Below are positions 28,452 to 37,112 of a stretch of DNA of 64,000 bases, in pieces. The notes under the pieces were generated by a model that searched no databases, was not told the origin of the DNA, and was given only the letters and a program-made list of their open reading frames with translations. Origin of the DNA: Bifidobacterium breve (GTDB lineage: Bacteria; Actinomycetota; Actinomycetes; Nanopelagicales; Nanopelagicaceae); NCBI GenBank assembly GCA_945885625.1, contig CAMCYS010000001.1, positions 352,242 through 416,241 on the forward strand, written 5' to 3'. Position 1 is the stretch's first letter. Each line of letters starts with the position of its first letter. A program made the translations under genes and the position numbers.

Positions 28452-29614
28452 TACCCGTTCCATCCCTTAGATGCCATAGCTGATGCTTCTTGAAGATTTC
28501 GAACCCTAAAGATGCTCTTTACTAAAGCAGGTGCTGCGATAAATAGAACAACTAACGCTTGGATTACTAGAACGATTTCAACAGGCACGCCCACATTTGC
28601 CTGCATAGTTTGACCGCCGGTACGAAGTCCAGCAAATAGTAAAGATGCCAAAACCACACCAAGAGGCGTTCCGCGACCAAGTAACGCAACTGTAATCGCG
28701 TCGAAGCCAAAAGATGCGGCAACAGTGTCAGTTAACTCGTATTGATTTCCTAAAGTGTGAATAGCTCCACCCATGCCAGCGAGTCCACCTGAGATAGCCA
28801 TTGTTGCAATCATGGCAGCTGAAACTGAAATGCCTGCCGTGCGCGCTGCGCTCGAATTTGCGCCTACCGCGCGGAATCTAAAGCCGATGATGCTACGGTT
28901 TAACAACCACCAGATAAATACCGAAGCCGCCAGAGCGATAAAGATTCCAATATTTACTCGGTAATCAACCCCAAATAGATTTGGCAATTTAGCACTCTCT
29001 TTTACCGGTGGCGCAATCGGATCTAAGCGCCCGGGGCGTAAGAAGTACTTGGTACTTAAGAGGAAAAGCAAGAATTTTGCCGCAATGTAGTTAAGCATGA
29101 TGGTCACAATTACTTCATGGGCGCCAGTTTTTGCTTTAAGCAATCCAACGATGCCACCCCAAAGCGCAGCCAAGATTACGCCAGCCAGTGTTGCCACCAA
29201 AATATGCATAGCCACTGGAATCTCGAATTTAAAGCCAATATAAGAAGCGCCAATTGCGCCAAAAATAAACTGGCCTTGGGCACCAATATTAAAAAGACCT
29301 GACTTAAACGCTAAGGCAACTGAAAGGCCACAAAGAATCAAAGGTGAGGTAGCGACCATAGTTTCGCTTAGTGGATAGAAACCAGCCATGAAGCTCTTGC
29401 CTTCAGCCAAATTAGGATCATAAATCGCGCCTTGGAAGAGTGCCAAGTATGCGTTGCCAACTGTGCTGCCAAAAATCTTTAGGAACTCGATCGGTGATGA
29501 AATTTTTGCCAAAACTTTATTCTCAGTAAAGCCAATCACTAATCCGCCTACGAAAAGCGCTAAGAAAAATGCCAACAGCGGTAGCTGAATTTTATCCAGA
29601 ATCTTCTTAATCAT
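28451..29614 (-). CDS. Nucleoside-type ABC transporter permease (first)
   Basis: A 387-residue integral membrane protein paired with the downstream permease. Helices span most of the sequence, with the conserved ALAFKSGLFNIGAQGQFIFGAIGA segment and the coupling loop RAVGANSSAARTAGISV typical of BPD_transp_2 permeases from YufP/NupP-like nucleoside importers. It overlaps the ATPase gene by four bases (ATGA). The pair forms the membrane channel of the nucleoside uptake system inferred here. Confidence 0.9.
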   Translation of the reverse strand: MIKKILDKIQLPLLAFFLALFVGGLVIGFTENKVLAKISSPIEFLKIFGSTVGNAYLALFQGAIYDPNLAEGKSFMAGFYPLSETMVATSPLILCGLSVALAFKSGLFNIGAQGQFIFGAIGASYIGFKFEIPVAMHILVATLAGVILAALWGGIVGLLKAKTGAHEVIVTIMLNYIAAKFLLFLLSTKYFLRPGRLDPIAPPVKESAKLPNLFGVDYRVNIGIFIALAASVFIWWLLNRSIIGFRFRAVGANSSAARTAGISVSAAMIATMAISGGLAGMGGAIHTLGNQYELTDTVAASFGFDAITVALLGRGTPLGVVLASLLFAGLRTGGQTMQANVGVPVEIVLVIQALVVLFIAAPALVKSIFRVRNLQEASAMASKGWNG

Positions 29615-31134
29615 GCAGCGCCACCTTTAACTTTAGCCGGATGAATGCCGGCCATGTAAAGTCCAACTTCTTCACGTGATGCACTAGCTGGAAGAATTGC
29701 GATAACTTCACCGCGATACATAATCGCAATTCGATCTGCCAACGCAAAAACCTCATCAAGCTCGGTACTAAATAAAAGCACCCCTCGGCCAGAATCACGT
29801 TCTGATATCAGGCGTTGATGCACGAATTCAATCGAGCCAACATCAAGACCACGGGTTGGTTGACAGACCAAAACCAACTCAACGGGACGCGAAAGTTCGC
29901 GAGCGAGAACTACTTTCTGCTTATTTCCACCAGAGAGGGACGAAGCTGGATCACTCGCACTTTGGGCTCGGATATCGAACTCCTTAATTCGTTCGAGTGC
30001 TACTTGGTGCGCCATAGCTGGCTTATAGAGAATTCCCTTGGAATAAGGCGCTTCGCTATGAGTATCTAGAATCAAATTCTCGGTGATTGAAAAGGATGAA
30101 ATCAAACCATCTAGTTCGCGTGATTCAGGAACGTAGGCAATTCCAGACTTTAGACATTCATCAACTGAACTTCCGATTAACTCGCCACCAGAGAGCTTGA
30201 TCGAGCCCGTGAGATGATCACGCAAACCAACTATTGCCTCGGCCAATTCGCTCTGCCCATTTCCCTGCACTCCCGCCACGGCCACAACTTCACCAGCAGA
30301 AACAGTTAAATTAATCTTGCTAGCTAGGGCGCGACCGGCAGGATCCAGCACGCTTAAGTTAACTATTTCTAGAATCTTCTTTCCTGGATTGCTATCGGCC
30401 TTGTTGACCGTTAAATCAACTGGTCGGCCGACCATTAGCGAGGCCATTTCTTCCTGGCTAGCAGATGGTTCGACAGTTCCAACTACTTTGCCACGACGTA
30501 TAATTGAAATTCGATCTGCCACAGCTTTTACTTCGCGTAATTTGTGGGTTATAAAGACAATCGAACGCCCTGAATCACGTAACTTCTTCATATTAGCAAG
30601 TAGCTCATCTGTCTCTTGAGGTGTTAAAACAGCAGTTGGTTCATCCAGAATTAGGATCTTTGAGTTGTAGATAAGAGCTCGAATGATTTCAACTCGTTGC
30701 TGGATACCAACTGGCAAATCTTCAATTAGGGCATCTGGATCTACTTCAAAGTTAAATTCTTTAGATACTCGAATAATTTCTTGGCGTGCGGTATCTAAGT
30801 CAAGTAATCCTAGGCGATTAGTTTTCTCATGTCCGAGTACAATATTTTCAGCTACCGTAAAAACTGGAATCAACATGAAGTGTTGATGAACCATTCCGAT
30901 ACCCGCAGCGAGTGCGTCGAGTGGGCTATTGATTTTGATTTCCTTACCATCAACTAAAATTTGTCCTTTATCGGGCGAGAGAAGTCCGTAGACAATATTC
31001 ATCAAAGTTGATTTTCCCGCACCATTTTCGCCCAAGATGGCATGAATTTCGCCTGCTTCAACTTTGAAATTAATATCATCATTTGCAACAAGTGAGCCAA
31101 ATTGCTTTGTGATACCGCGGAGCTCTAAAGACAT
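29611..31134 (-). CDS. Double-domain ABC transporter ATPase (nucleoside/ribose type)
   Basis: A 507-residue cytosolic ATPase with two tandem ABC domains. The first has Walker A GENGAGKST (35-43), signature LPVGIQQRVE and Walker B LILDEPTAVLT. The second has the degenerate GVQGNGQSE loop, signature LSGGNKQK and CQPTRGLD, the RbsA/NupO pattern in which only one site is fully catalytic. It follows the binding-protein gene after an intrinsic terminator. A TAGATT hexamer six bases before ATG 31134 could be the -10 of an internal, leaderless promoter. Confidence 0.93.
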   Translation of the reverse strand: MSLELRGITKQFGSLVANDDINFKVEAGEIHAILGENGAGKSTLMNIVYGLLSPDKGQILVDGKEIKINSPLDALAAGIGMVHQHFMLIPVFTVAENIVLGHEKTNRLGLLDLDTARQEIIRVSKEFNFEVDPDALIEDLPVGIQQRVEIIRALIYNSKILILDEPTAVLTPQETDELLANMKKLRDSGRSIVFITHKLREVKAVADRISIIRRGKVVGTVEPSASQEEMASLMVGRPVDLTVNKADSNPGKKILEIVNLSVLDPAGRALASKINLTVSAGEVVAVAGVQGNGQSELAEAIVGLRDHLTGSIKLSGGELIGSSVDECLKSGIAYVPESRELDGLISSFSITENLILDTHSEAPYSKGILYKPAMAHQVALERIKEFDIRAQSASDPASSLSGGNKQKVVLARELSRPVELVLVCQPTRGLDVGSIEFVHQRLISERDSGRGVLLFSTELDEVFALADRIAIMYRGEVIAILPASASREEVGLYMAGIHPAKVKGGAA

Positions 31135-31160
31135 GTCGCAAATCTACGCTATAAAAGTGC

Positions 31161-31200
31161 AAAAAAATAGCGGCGCAGTGATTTCTCACTGCGCCGCTAT
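31161..31200 (-). terminator. Intrinsic terminator between BMP gene and ABC ATPase
   Basis: A perfect 15-bp stem (31167-31181 with 31186-31200) closed by a four-base loop is followed on the minus strand by a run of seven T (31161-31167). It lies 15 bases past the stop of the BMP gene and before the ATPase. It should end most transcripts after the binding-protein gene, leaving reduced read-through into the transporter and salvage genes. The plus strand has a weaker T-run. Confidence 0.9.
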
Positions 31201-31214
31201 CTACTTTTTATTGC

Positions 31215-32273
31215 TTATTTAACCTTGATTGCACCAGAGATGATCTTTTTCTCAACTGCAATAATTTCCTTCTCAAGTGATGCAGGAATAAAACCATCTA
31301 AGTCATGGAACGGCGCTAGGCGGGTTCCCTTGTTAGCTAGAGTTCCGACATATGCCTTGTTTGTGAACTTACCAGCGTTCACTTCAGCGATAACTGACTG
31401 AACTGACTCGCCCAGACCCTTCATTACTGAAGTTAGAAGAACTGAACGGTACTTAGGAACAGATACATAACCATCGGTATCAACCCAAATGGTTACAGAC
31501 TTTCCACCATCCATTGAGTTCTGAGCAGTTGCTCCGCCAAGTCCACCAGCAACTGGGAAGATCACATCTGCGCCAGCTTGCTCGAAGTTCTTAGAGATTT
31601 GTAGTGCTTTTGAAGTATTAGCAAAGTCGCCTACGAATTCACCATTCTTTGAGGCACGATCCCAACCTAGGACCTTTACTTTCTTCTTCTTCACCTTGTT
31701 GTAGTAGTTAACACCTTGGGCGAATCCATCCATGAATGCGGTAACTGTTGGGTATGGAGCGCCACCGTAAGTAGCAACAATGCCCTTGGCTGAGTAACCA
31801 GCTGCTGCATATCCAGCAAGGAAGGAAGACTCTTGAGTCTTAAATGTTAGACCCTTTACATTCTTGATAGGTGTAAATACTGTGAAATCAGCGTTCGGTT
31901 CGAGTCCAGCATCGTCAACTACTGCGTACTTGACTTTTGGATTTGCCTTAGCTGATGCAATTATTGCGCCCGCAATTGCAAAACCTACACCGATGATGAC
32001 GTTACATTTTTGATCAACAAACTTCTTAATGTTTGGTGCGTACTCTGCACCTGATGCAGCAGGTAGGTATGACACTGTTACATTCTTATTTGCCTTAGCA
32101 GCTGCTTGTGCGCCAGCCCATGATGCTGCGTTAAATGACTTGTCATCTACGCCACCGGTATCTAGTGCCAAGCATGCTTTGGTCTTTGTTGCTGCAGTTG
32201 CTGCAGGCACAAGCGTTAAGCTTGCTGCAACCGTGGTAGCCGCAAGCACGGCCACTAACTTTGACTTCTTCAA
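31215..32273 (-). CDS. BMP-family (PnrA-like) nucleoside-binding protein, secreted
   Basis: A 352-residue periplasmic-binding-protein-like receptor. The signal peptide (about 1-27, VAVLAATTVAASLTLVPAATA) is followed by the BMP domain (ACLALDTGGVDDKSFN, VGFAIAGA, VVDDAG, ATYGGAPYPTVTAFMDGFAQG). Related PnrA/BmpA proteins bind purine nucleosides. There is no lipobox cysteine at the cleavage site, so membrane attachment is not obvious. The start is TTG 32273, set by a GGAGG site four bases upstream; longer readings extend into the leader. It heads the transporter and salvage operon. Confidence 0.92.
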   Translation of the reverse strand: MKKSKLVAVLAATTVAASLTLVPAATAATKTKACLALDTGGVDDKSFNAASWAGAQAAAKANKNVTVSYLPAASGAEYAPNIKKFVDQKCNVIIGVGFAIAGAIIASAKANPKVKYAVVDDAGLEPNADFTVFTPIKNVKGLTFKTQESSFLAGYAAAGYSAKGIVATYGGAPYPTVTAFMDGFAQGVNYYNKVKKKKVKVLGWDRASKNGEFVGDFANTSKALQISKNFEQAGADVIFPVAGGLGGATAQNSMDGGKSVTIWVDTDGYVSVPKYRSVLLTSVMKGLGESVQSVIAEVNAGKFTNKAYVGTLANKGTRLAPFHDLDGFIPASLEKEIIAVEKKIISGAIKVK

Positions 32274-32369
32274 TTTTCCTCCAAGTTTTATCTGACGGGG
32301 GTTGTCGCAAGTTTTACTACCCAAGTAAGTACGCAAGTACCAGTCAGATAGCTCCTCTTAGTACGCACG

Positions 32370-32399
32370 AGCCTAGTATCTAAACGGGATTTATCCCAA
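32370..32399 (-). promoter_or_regulatory. Candidate promoter and palindrome upstream of the BMP gene
   Basis: On the minus strand TTGGGA (32394-32399) and TAGGCT (32370-32375) are separated by 18 bases, a good vegetative promoter pattern. A perfect 12-bp palindrome GGGAT-N2-ATCCC (32386-32397) overlaps the -35 element and could be a repressor site. The leader to TTG 32273 would be about 90 bases. This 186-base gap between the two BMP genes holds no other feature I can support. Confidence 0.5.
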
Positions 32400-32459
32400 T
32401 GACATTTCCAAAAAACACCTCAAAATAGGTAACAATTGAGAAAACTCTAGAGGCGTACT

Positions 32460-33446
32460 TTAAAGTTTGGCAGCTGCGCGTGAGGCTGTAGCGATCCCAG
32501 CCTTTAAAGCCTGAAGTTTTGCAGACCAGATAGAAAGCTCAATGTGGCCACCGGTAATGCCATAACTGCGTCCATAGATACCCAAATCTGGATCCAGAAT
32601 ATCGCTGATCTGCTGATCTCTCATAGCTGAAGTTACTAAATCTAAAATCGCCTTATCCACACGTTTAGAGATAGCACCCAAAAGATACTTTTGGTTTGCT
32701 GAAGTTACGGTCAAATATTGATCAGGTTCAATAGTAATTACACCTACTTCAGCGGCGCTCTTCTTTTTGGTCTCGTTAAATTGAACAATAACTGAAAATA
32801 TCTCGTTAATAGAGCCAGGCACGGCTACAAAAATCACATCATTACCTTCAGCGATTAGGGCCTTGGTTACATCTGTTAAACCAGTAGTAGCGTTTTTTAA
32901 ACTTAACTTTATCTTTTTCTTTACCGCATTTGCACCTAGTCTAAATCCAGTTTCCAAATCTAAATTTGTGGAATTTGAGATCAAGGCAATTTTACCCGTT
33001 TTAGAAACGCGAGCAGCGGCTACGCCTGCCAGGTACCCAACTTGCTTATCGTTAAAAATCAATGATGTGACATTCAAACTAGCTACGGAAGCGTCATTTA
33101 ATATCGAGAATTGCTTAGTCGGATACTCAATGGCCAAGTTTGAGATTAGATTGGCATATCCGGAACCAATTGCCAAAATAGGTGAGCAACCTTTCGCGAT
33201 CATTGCGCGAATACGTTTCTCTCGATCAGCAGCGCTGCCATCGGTTATAAACCCTTCGTAGCTAAAGTTAAGCGTCTTCTTTGCTTTAACTAATCCGGCA
33301 AGTACAGCATCGTTGTACGAACGATCCCCCGGCCCACCCAAGTCGTAAGCAACGCACGCATTAATTGGGTTGGCCGCACTCGTTGCTACGGGAACCAATA
33401 AAGAAGCAGTGAGTATCACGCTCAGAAGTAGGGATCTACGAATCAT
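32460..33446 (-). CDS. Second BMP-family binding protein, coupled to trpS
   Basis: A 328-residue secreted BMP-domain protein, clearly a diverged paralogue of the one downstream. A signal peptide (about 1-24) is followed by [46 protein letters not shown] and [10 protein letters not shown]. The aromatic/acidic ligand positions differ from the first copy, so its ligand may differ. The ATG at 33446 overlaps the trpS stop by four bases, meaning it is expressed with tryptophanyl-tRNA synthetase. No permease follows directly; it may use the transporter encoded downstream. Confidence 0.88.
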   Translation of the reverse strand: MIRRSLLLSVILTASLLVPVATSAANPINACVAYDLGGPGDRSYNDAVLAGLVKAKKTLNFSYEGFITDGSAADREKRIRAMIAKGCSPILAIGSGYANLISNLAIEYPTKQFSILNDASVASLNVTSLIFNDKQVGYLAGVAAARVSKTGKIALISNSTNLDLETGFRLGANAVKKKIKLSLKNATTGLTDVTKALIAEGNDVIFVAVPGSINEIFSVIVQFNETKKKSAAEVGVITIEPDQYLTVTSANQKYLLGAISKRVDKAILDLVTSAMRDQQISDILDPDLGIYGRSYGITGGHIELSIWSAKLQALKAGIATASRAAAKL

Positions 33447-34444
33447 TGGACGATACCTAAATTGCGGTAAGTTGAATTTATAGTCTCGGCTGCTACATCG
33501 CGGGCTTTGCGGGAACCCTCGTGCAGAATCGAAAGTAGGTGTGCCTCATCTTCTAGTAATTCAAGGGCTTTGGCGCGAATCGGGCGGAAGTACTCAACTA
33601 CTACCTCGGCAACAGCGCCCTTAAAATCTCCATAACCTTTATCAGCAAATTGCGCTTCGAGCTCAGCAATTGAATGTCCTGACAGAGTCGAATGAATCGT
33701 AAGTAAATTACTGATGCCTGGTTTTGCTTTCTCGTCAAATTTCACTTCTCGCTCCGCGTCCGTAGCCGCGCTCTTAATCTTTTTGGCATTTGATTCAGGA
33801 GTATCCATGATCTCAAGTACCCCAGAAGTTGACCCAGAAGATTTACTCATCTTGGCAGTTGGGTCTTGTAGGTCATAAATCTTGGCACCAGATTTAAGAA
33901 TGTAACCCTCTGGAATTCGGAAGGTATCGCCATAGCGGGTATTAAATCTAGTTGCGAGATCTCGAGTTAACTCAATGTGCTGACGTTGATCTTCGCCAAC
34001 TGGAACTTGATCTGCTTGATACAACAAAATGTCAGCAGCCTGCAGCATTGGGTAGGTAAACAAACCAACTCGTGCTGAATCTGCGCCCCCTTTAGCCGAC
34101 TTATCTTTAAATTGGGTCATTCGGTTTGCTTCGCCGAAGCCTGCGATGCACTCCATAATCCAACCCAATTGGTTATGTTGCGGAACTTGAGACTGCACAA
34201 AAAGTGTGGATTTAGCTGGTGAAATTCCCAGTGCAATTAATTGGGCAGCTGAAGCTAGCGTTCTTTTACGCAACAACGCTGGGTCAGTGTCACCAGTGAG
34301 TGCGTGTAAATCAACGATGCAGTAAAAAGCATCGTTACCCTCTTGCAACGCCACCCATTGCTTTAAAGCGCCGACATAGTTACCTAGGTGAAAAGATTCA
34401 CTGGTTGGTTGAATTCCGGAAAGAATTCTCTTCTGCGCGCTCAT
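33443..34444 (-). CDS. trpS: Tryptophanyl-tRNA synthetase
   Basis: A 333-residue class I aminoacyl-tRNA synthetase charging tRNA-Trp. The HIGH-type motif appears as [14 protein letters not shown], and the KMSKS loop as AKMSKSSG near residue 195, with the usual ERAD-like [13 protein letters not shown] region between. Length is normal for bacterial TrpRS. The gene lies 20 bases after the CorC-like gene, too close for a T-box leader, and none is seen. The stop overlaps the second BMP gene. Confidence 0.95.
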   Translation of the reverse strand: MSAQKRILSGIQPTSESFHLGNYVGALKQWVALQEGNDAFYCIVDLHALTGDTDPALLRKRTLASAAQLIALGISPAKSTLFVQSQVPQHNQLGWIMECIAGFGEANRMTQFKDKSAKGGADSARVGLFTYPMLQAADILLYQADQVPVGEDQRQHIELTRDLATRFNTRYGDTFRIPEGYILKSGAKIYDLQDPTAKMSKSSGSTSGVLEIMDTPESNAKKIKSAATDAEREVKFDEKAKPGISNLLTIHSTLSGHSIAELEAQFADKGYGDFKGAVAEVVVEYFRPIRAKALELLEDEAHLLSILHEGSRKARDVAAETINSTYRNLGIVQ

Positions 34445-34464
34445 GAGGTTTATTCTCGCACGAA

Positions 34465-35760
34465 TTATGCGTTGCGCGAGATTAAGAGTTGGCCAGCTCG
34501 CTTACCTTCCATTGATAAGACCGTTATTCGCAAGCCATTTACGCTGACTACATCATTTTTCACTGGGATTCGTCCGAGAAAGTGCATAACGAAGCCGCTG
34601 GCTGTTTCATATGGACCTTCAGGTATATCGATGCCAGCCTCATCAAGCAGATCTTCCAGCGAGGTCAAGCCATCAATTTCAAAGTCATTTGTGCGTGCCT
34701 CATGCGCAATATCTTGCTCATGAACATCATATTCATCACGGATATCACCAATTAAACATTCGACCAAATCTTCTAGCGTGATGATGCCATCGGTACCACC
34801 ATACTCATCAAGCACGATCGCTAAATGTTGACCTTGATTACGCATTTCAGTCAGCGCTGGAAGAATGCCCTTAGTTCCTGGTAAAAACATGACGTCACGA
34901 ACTAGCTCTTGGATTTTTCCACCAGGAGATACCAGTGAGGTATCGAGCAAGTCGCGGACATGAATGAAGCCAATAACTTCATCGGATGATCCGCGCACGA
35001 CTGGATATCTGGAATGTGCTTTATCAATCGCTAAACCAATCGCCTTGCCAACAGTAAAGGAAGCATCCATAAAATCTACTTCAGTGCGAGGCACCATAAC
35101 TTCGTGAATTTGGCGCTCTGATGCATTAAAGACTTCTTCGACAATTTCACGTTCTTCATCACTCAGGGCAGCATGGCCAGCGACGAGATCGAGTAGCTCT
35201 TCTTCAGAAATTTGATTACGAGTTTCATTTGGATCGACACCAAATAGACGTACAACAACATCAGTTGATCGGGATAAAACCCAAATAACCGGTCGGAAAA
35301 GTTTTGCGAATGTATCTATAATTGAAGCAGATCCCATTGCGATACTTTCAGCACGAGAAAGTGCGATTCGCTTCGGGGCTAATTCGCCAAAGACTAATGA
35401 GAAATAGGCAACCACTAAGGTAATGCCCACTAGTGCCAAAACATTGGCGAGCGAGCCACTTAGACCCAGATCAACCAAAACAGGCTCCAGGTAAATACTC
35501 AGCCGTTCAGCGCCAATGGCGGCTGACAGAAAACCGCAGAGAGTGACCCCTACTTGGACGGCAGATAAGAATCGATTAGGGTTTTCAGCAAGCAGGGCAA
35601 CTCTTGCTCCCCGTTTACTCTTGGTGGCGAGCTGCTTTACCTGGCTATCTCGAAGGGAGATCAGGGCGATTTCGGCGGCAACAAAAAAACTGCCCAAAAT
35701 GATAAAGAAAGCAACGATTCCAAGGTCTGATGCAATATCCCCGAACGAATGTGACCCCAT
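34465..35760 (-). CDS. CNNM/CorC-family (hemolysin-like) membrane protein with CBS pair
   Basis: A 431-residue membrane protein with an N-terminal DUF21 region of about four helices (about 10-150), a CBS-domain pair (about 205-335, with [22 protein letters not shown] and [22 protein letters not shown]) and a C-terminal CorC/HlyC domain. Relatives export magnesium or cobalt, or sense adenine nucleotides; the old hemolysin name is misleading. TATAGT lies ten bases before ATG 35760. It is divergent from the orphan ABC ATPase gene. Confidence 0.9.
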   Translation of the reverse strand: MGSHSFGDIASDLGIVAFFIILGSFFVAAEIALISLRDSQVKQLATKSKRGARVALLAENPNRFLSAVQVGVTLCGFLSAAIGAERLSIYLEPVLVDLGLSGSLANVLALVGITLVVAYFSLVFGELAPKRIALSRAESIAMGSASIIDTFAKLFRPVIWVLSRSTDVVVRLFGVDPNETRNQISEEELLDLVAGHAALSDEEREIVEEVFNASERQIHEVMVPRTEVDFMDASFTVGKAIGLAIDKAHSRYPVVRGSSDEVIGFIHVRDLLDTSLVSPGGKIQELVRDVMFLPGTKGILPALTEMRNQGQHLAIVLDEYGGTDGIITLEDLVECLIGDIRDEYDVHEQDIAHEARTNDFEIDGLTSLEDLLDEAGIDIPEGPYETASGFVMHFLGRIPVKNDVVSVNGLRITVLSMEGKRAGQLLISRNA

Positions 35761-35805
35761 AAGGGTTCAAACTATACGCGCCACAGATGAACTTATGCGC
35801 AGATA

Positions 35806-35867
35806 TTGCCCTTTCCGACCCTTGGTGGGTAGCCTTTGCGCACCAATTACGGCACCCGTCGTAATTG
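35806..35867 (+). promoter_or_regulatory. Candidate promoter and operator of the orphan ABC ATPase gene
   Basis: TTGCCC (35806-35811) and TAGCCT (35830-35835) are 18 bases apart, a plausible vegetative promoter. Right at the expected transcription start lies an 8-bp perfect inverted repeat, CAATTACG-N8-CGTAATTG (35844-35867), which looks like a dimeric repressor site or a leader hairpin. A further 6-bp inverted repeat occurs at 35887-35904. The gene start is 35922 with an AAGGAAG Shine-Dalgarno site. Confidence 0.5.
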
Positions 35868-35921
35868 CCTTACTCCAACGGATCGTCGGGCACGTACCTG
35901 CCCGGATAAGGAAGAAATCAA

Positions 35922-37001
35922 ATGGCAAATGTCGTATTCGACAAAGCATCACGTATCTACCCAGGCACAACCGTGCCTGCAGTTAACGAACTCGAGCTCA
36001 CTGTTAATGATGGTGAATTTCTAGTTCTAGTGGGACCTTCAGGTTGTGGTAAGTCAACATCACTTCGCATGTTGGCCGGACTTGAAGAAATCGATGCCGG
36101 TCGTATTTTGATCGGTGATCGTGACGTAACAAATGTTGCGCCAAAAGATCGCGATATCGCAATGGTCTTCCAGTCATATGCGCTTTACCCACACATGACT
36201 GTTGCTGAGAACATGGGCTTTGCTCTTAAAATTGCGGGCAAGCCAAAAGAGGAGCGCGAGCGTCGTGTTAAAGAAGCCGCAAAGCTGCTCGACCTCGAGC
36301 CATATCTAGATCGCAAACCAAAAGCACTATCTGGCGGACAACGTCAGCGCGTAGCTATGGGTCGTGCGATTGTTCGCGAACCACAAGTGTTCTTAATGGA
36401 TGAACCACTTTCAAACCTTGATGCCAAGTTGCGTGTAGCTACACGTACCCAAATTGCAGCGTTACAGCGTCGTCTCGGAATCACAACTGTTTACGTAACA
36501 CACGATCAAGTTGAAGCTATGACTATGGGTGATCGCGTAGCAGTTCTCAAGGATGGTTTCCTACAACAAGTAGATACCCCACGTAATCTTTACGACAATC
36601 CAGCCAATGCTTTTGTTGCTGGCTTCATTGGTTCGCCTGCAATGAACTTACTAACTGCCCCTGTTTCAGGTGGCCAAGCAAAGTTAGGCGGATTAAGCGT
36701 TGCGGCTCCAGCGAGTGCTGGTGCCACTATCACAGTTGGTATTCGTCCAGAAGGATTCACGCCTTCATCTACTGGCTTTGAAGTTCTAGTTGAAGTTGTA
36801 GAAGAACTAGGTGCCGATGCATTCGTATACGGAACTCCAGTTGATTCTTCAGTAAAATTCGCAAATGTAACTGAAGAAGGCGCTCAAGTAATTGTGCGCT
36901 GGGATCCCAAGAATCCGCCAAAGCCAGGACAGACAATCACTGTTACTGCTATCCCAGCTGCGGTTCACCTATTCAACGCAACAACAGGTGAACGCATCTA
37001 A
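35922..37001 (+). CDS. Carbohydrate-type ABC transporter ATPase (UgpC/MsmX/MsiK-like), orphan
   Basis: A 359-residue ATPase of the CUT1 sugar/glycerol-phosphate importer class. Walker A GPSGCGKST is at about 38-46, the signature LSGGQRQRVAMGRAI and Walker B LMDEPLSNLDAKLR follow, and a C-terminal TOBE/OB-like domain (about 235-359) completes it. No binding protein or permease gene lies nearby, so it probably serves several sugar importers encoded elsewhere, as MsiK does in Streptomyces and MsmX in Bacillus. This sharing is inference from isolation and family. Confidence 0.92.
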   Translation: MANVVFDKASRIYPGTTVPAVNELELTVNDGEFLVLVGPSGCGKSTSLRMLAGLEEIDAGRILIGDRDVTNVAPKDRDIAMVFQSYALYPHMTVAENMGFALKIAGKPKEERERRVKEAAKLLDLEPYLDRKPKALSGGQRQRVAMGRAIVREPQVFLMDEPLSNLDAKLRVATRTQIAALQRRLGITTVYVTHDQVEAMTMGDRVAVLKDGFLQQVDTPRNLYDNPANAFVAGFIGSPAMNLLTAPVSGGQAKLGGLSVAAPASAGATITVGIRPEGFTPSSTGFEVLVEVVEELGADAFVYGTPVDSSVKFANVTEEGAQVIVRWDPKNPPKPGQTITVTAIPAAVHLFNATTGERI

Positions 37002-37016
37002 AAAAAGTCTGAAATT

Positions 37017-37050
37017 AAAAACCCCGCCGGTATTAACCGGCGGGGTTTTT
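37017..37050. terminator. Bidirectional intrinsic terminator
   Basis: A 9-bp GC-rich stem (37022-37030 with 37037-37045) around a six-base loop is flanked by an A-run on the left and a T-run on the right. It can terminate the ABC ATPase gene on the plus strand and icd on the minus strand, which converge here. Confidence 0.92.
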
Positions 37051-37067
37051 TACTGCCTAAAATCTAG

Positions 37068-37112
37068 GCCAGGTGCCTCTAAGCCAGGTGCCTCTAAGCC
37101 AGGTGCCTCTAA
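37068..37112. repeat. Three tandem copies of a 15-bp repeat at the end of icd
   Basis: Three identical, contiguous 15-bp units (GCCAGGTGCCTCTAA on the plus strand) occupy 37068-37082, 37083-37097 and 37098-37112, with a partial fourth start at 37113. The last unit contains the icd stop codon (37109-37111). Because 15 is a multiple of three, each unit repeats an in-frame TAG after icd. It looks like a small minisatellite produced by slippage. Confidence 0.93.

Noticed and set aside
34445..34464. T-box leader before trpS
   Set aside because: The upstream gap is only 20 bases with no stem or T-box motif.
35887..35904. Small hairpin before the orphan ABC ATPase as a terminator or riboswitch
   Set aside because: The stem has only six pairs, no T-run follows, and no known riboswitch pattern is seen.
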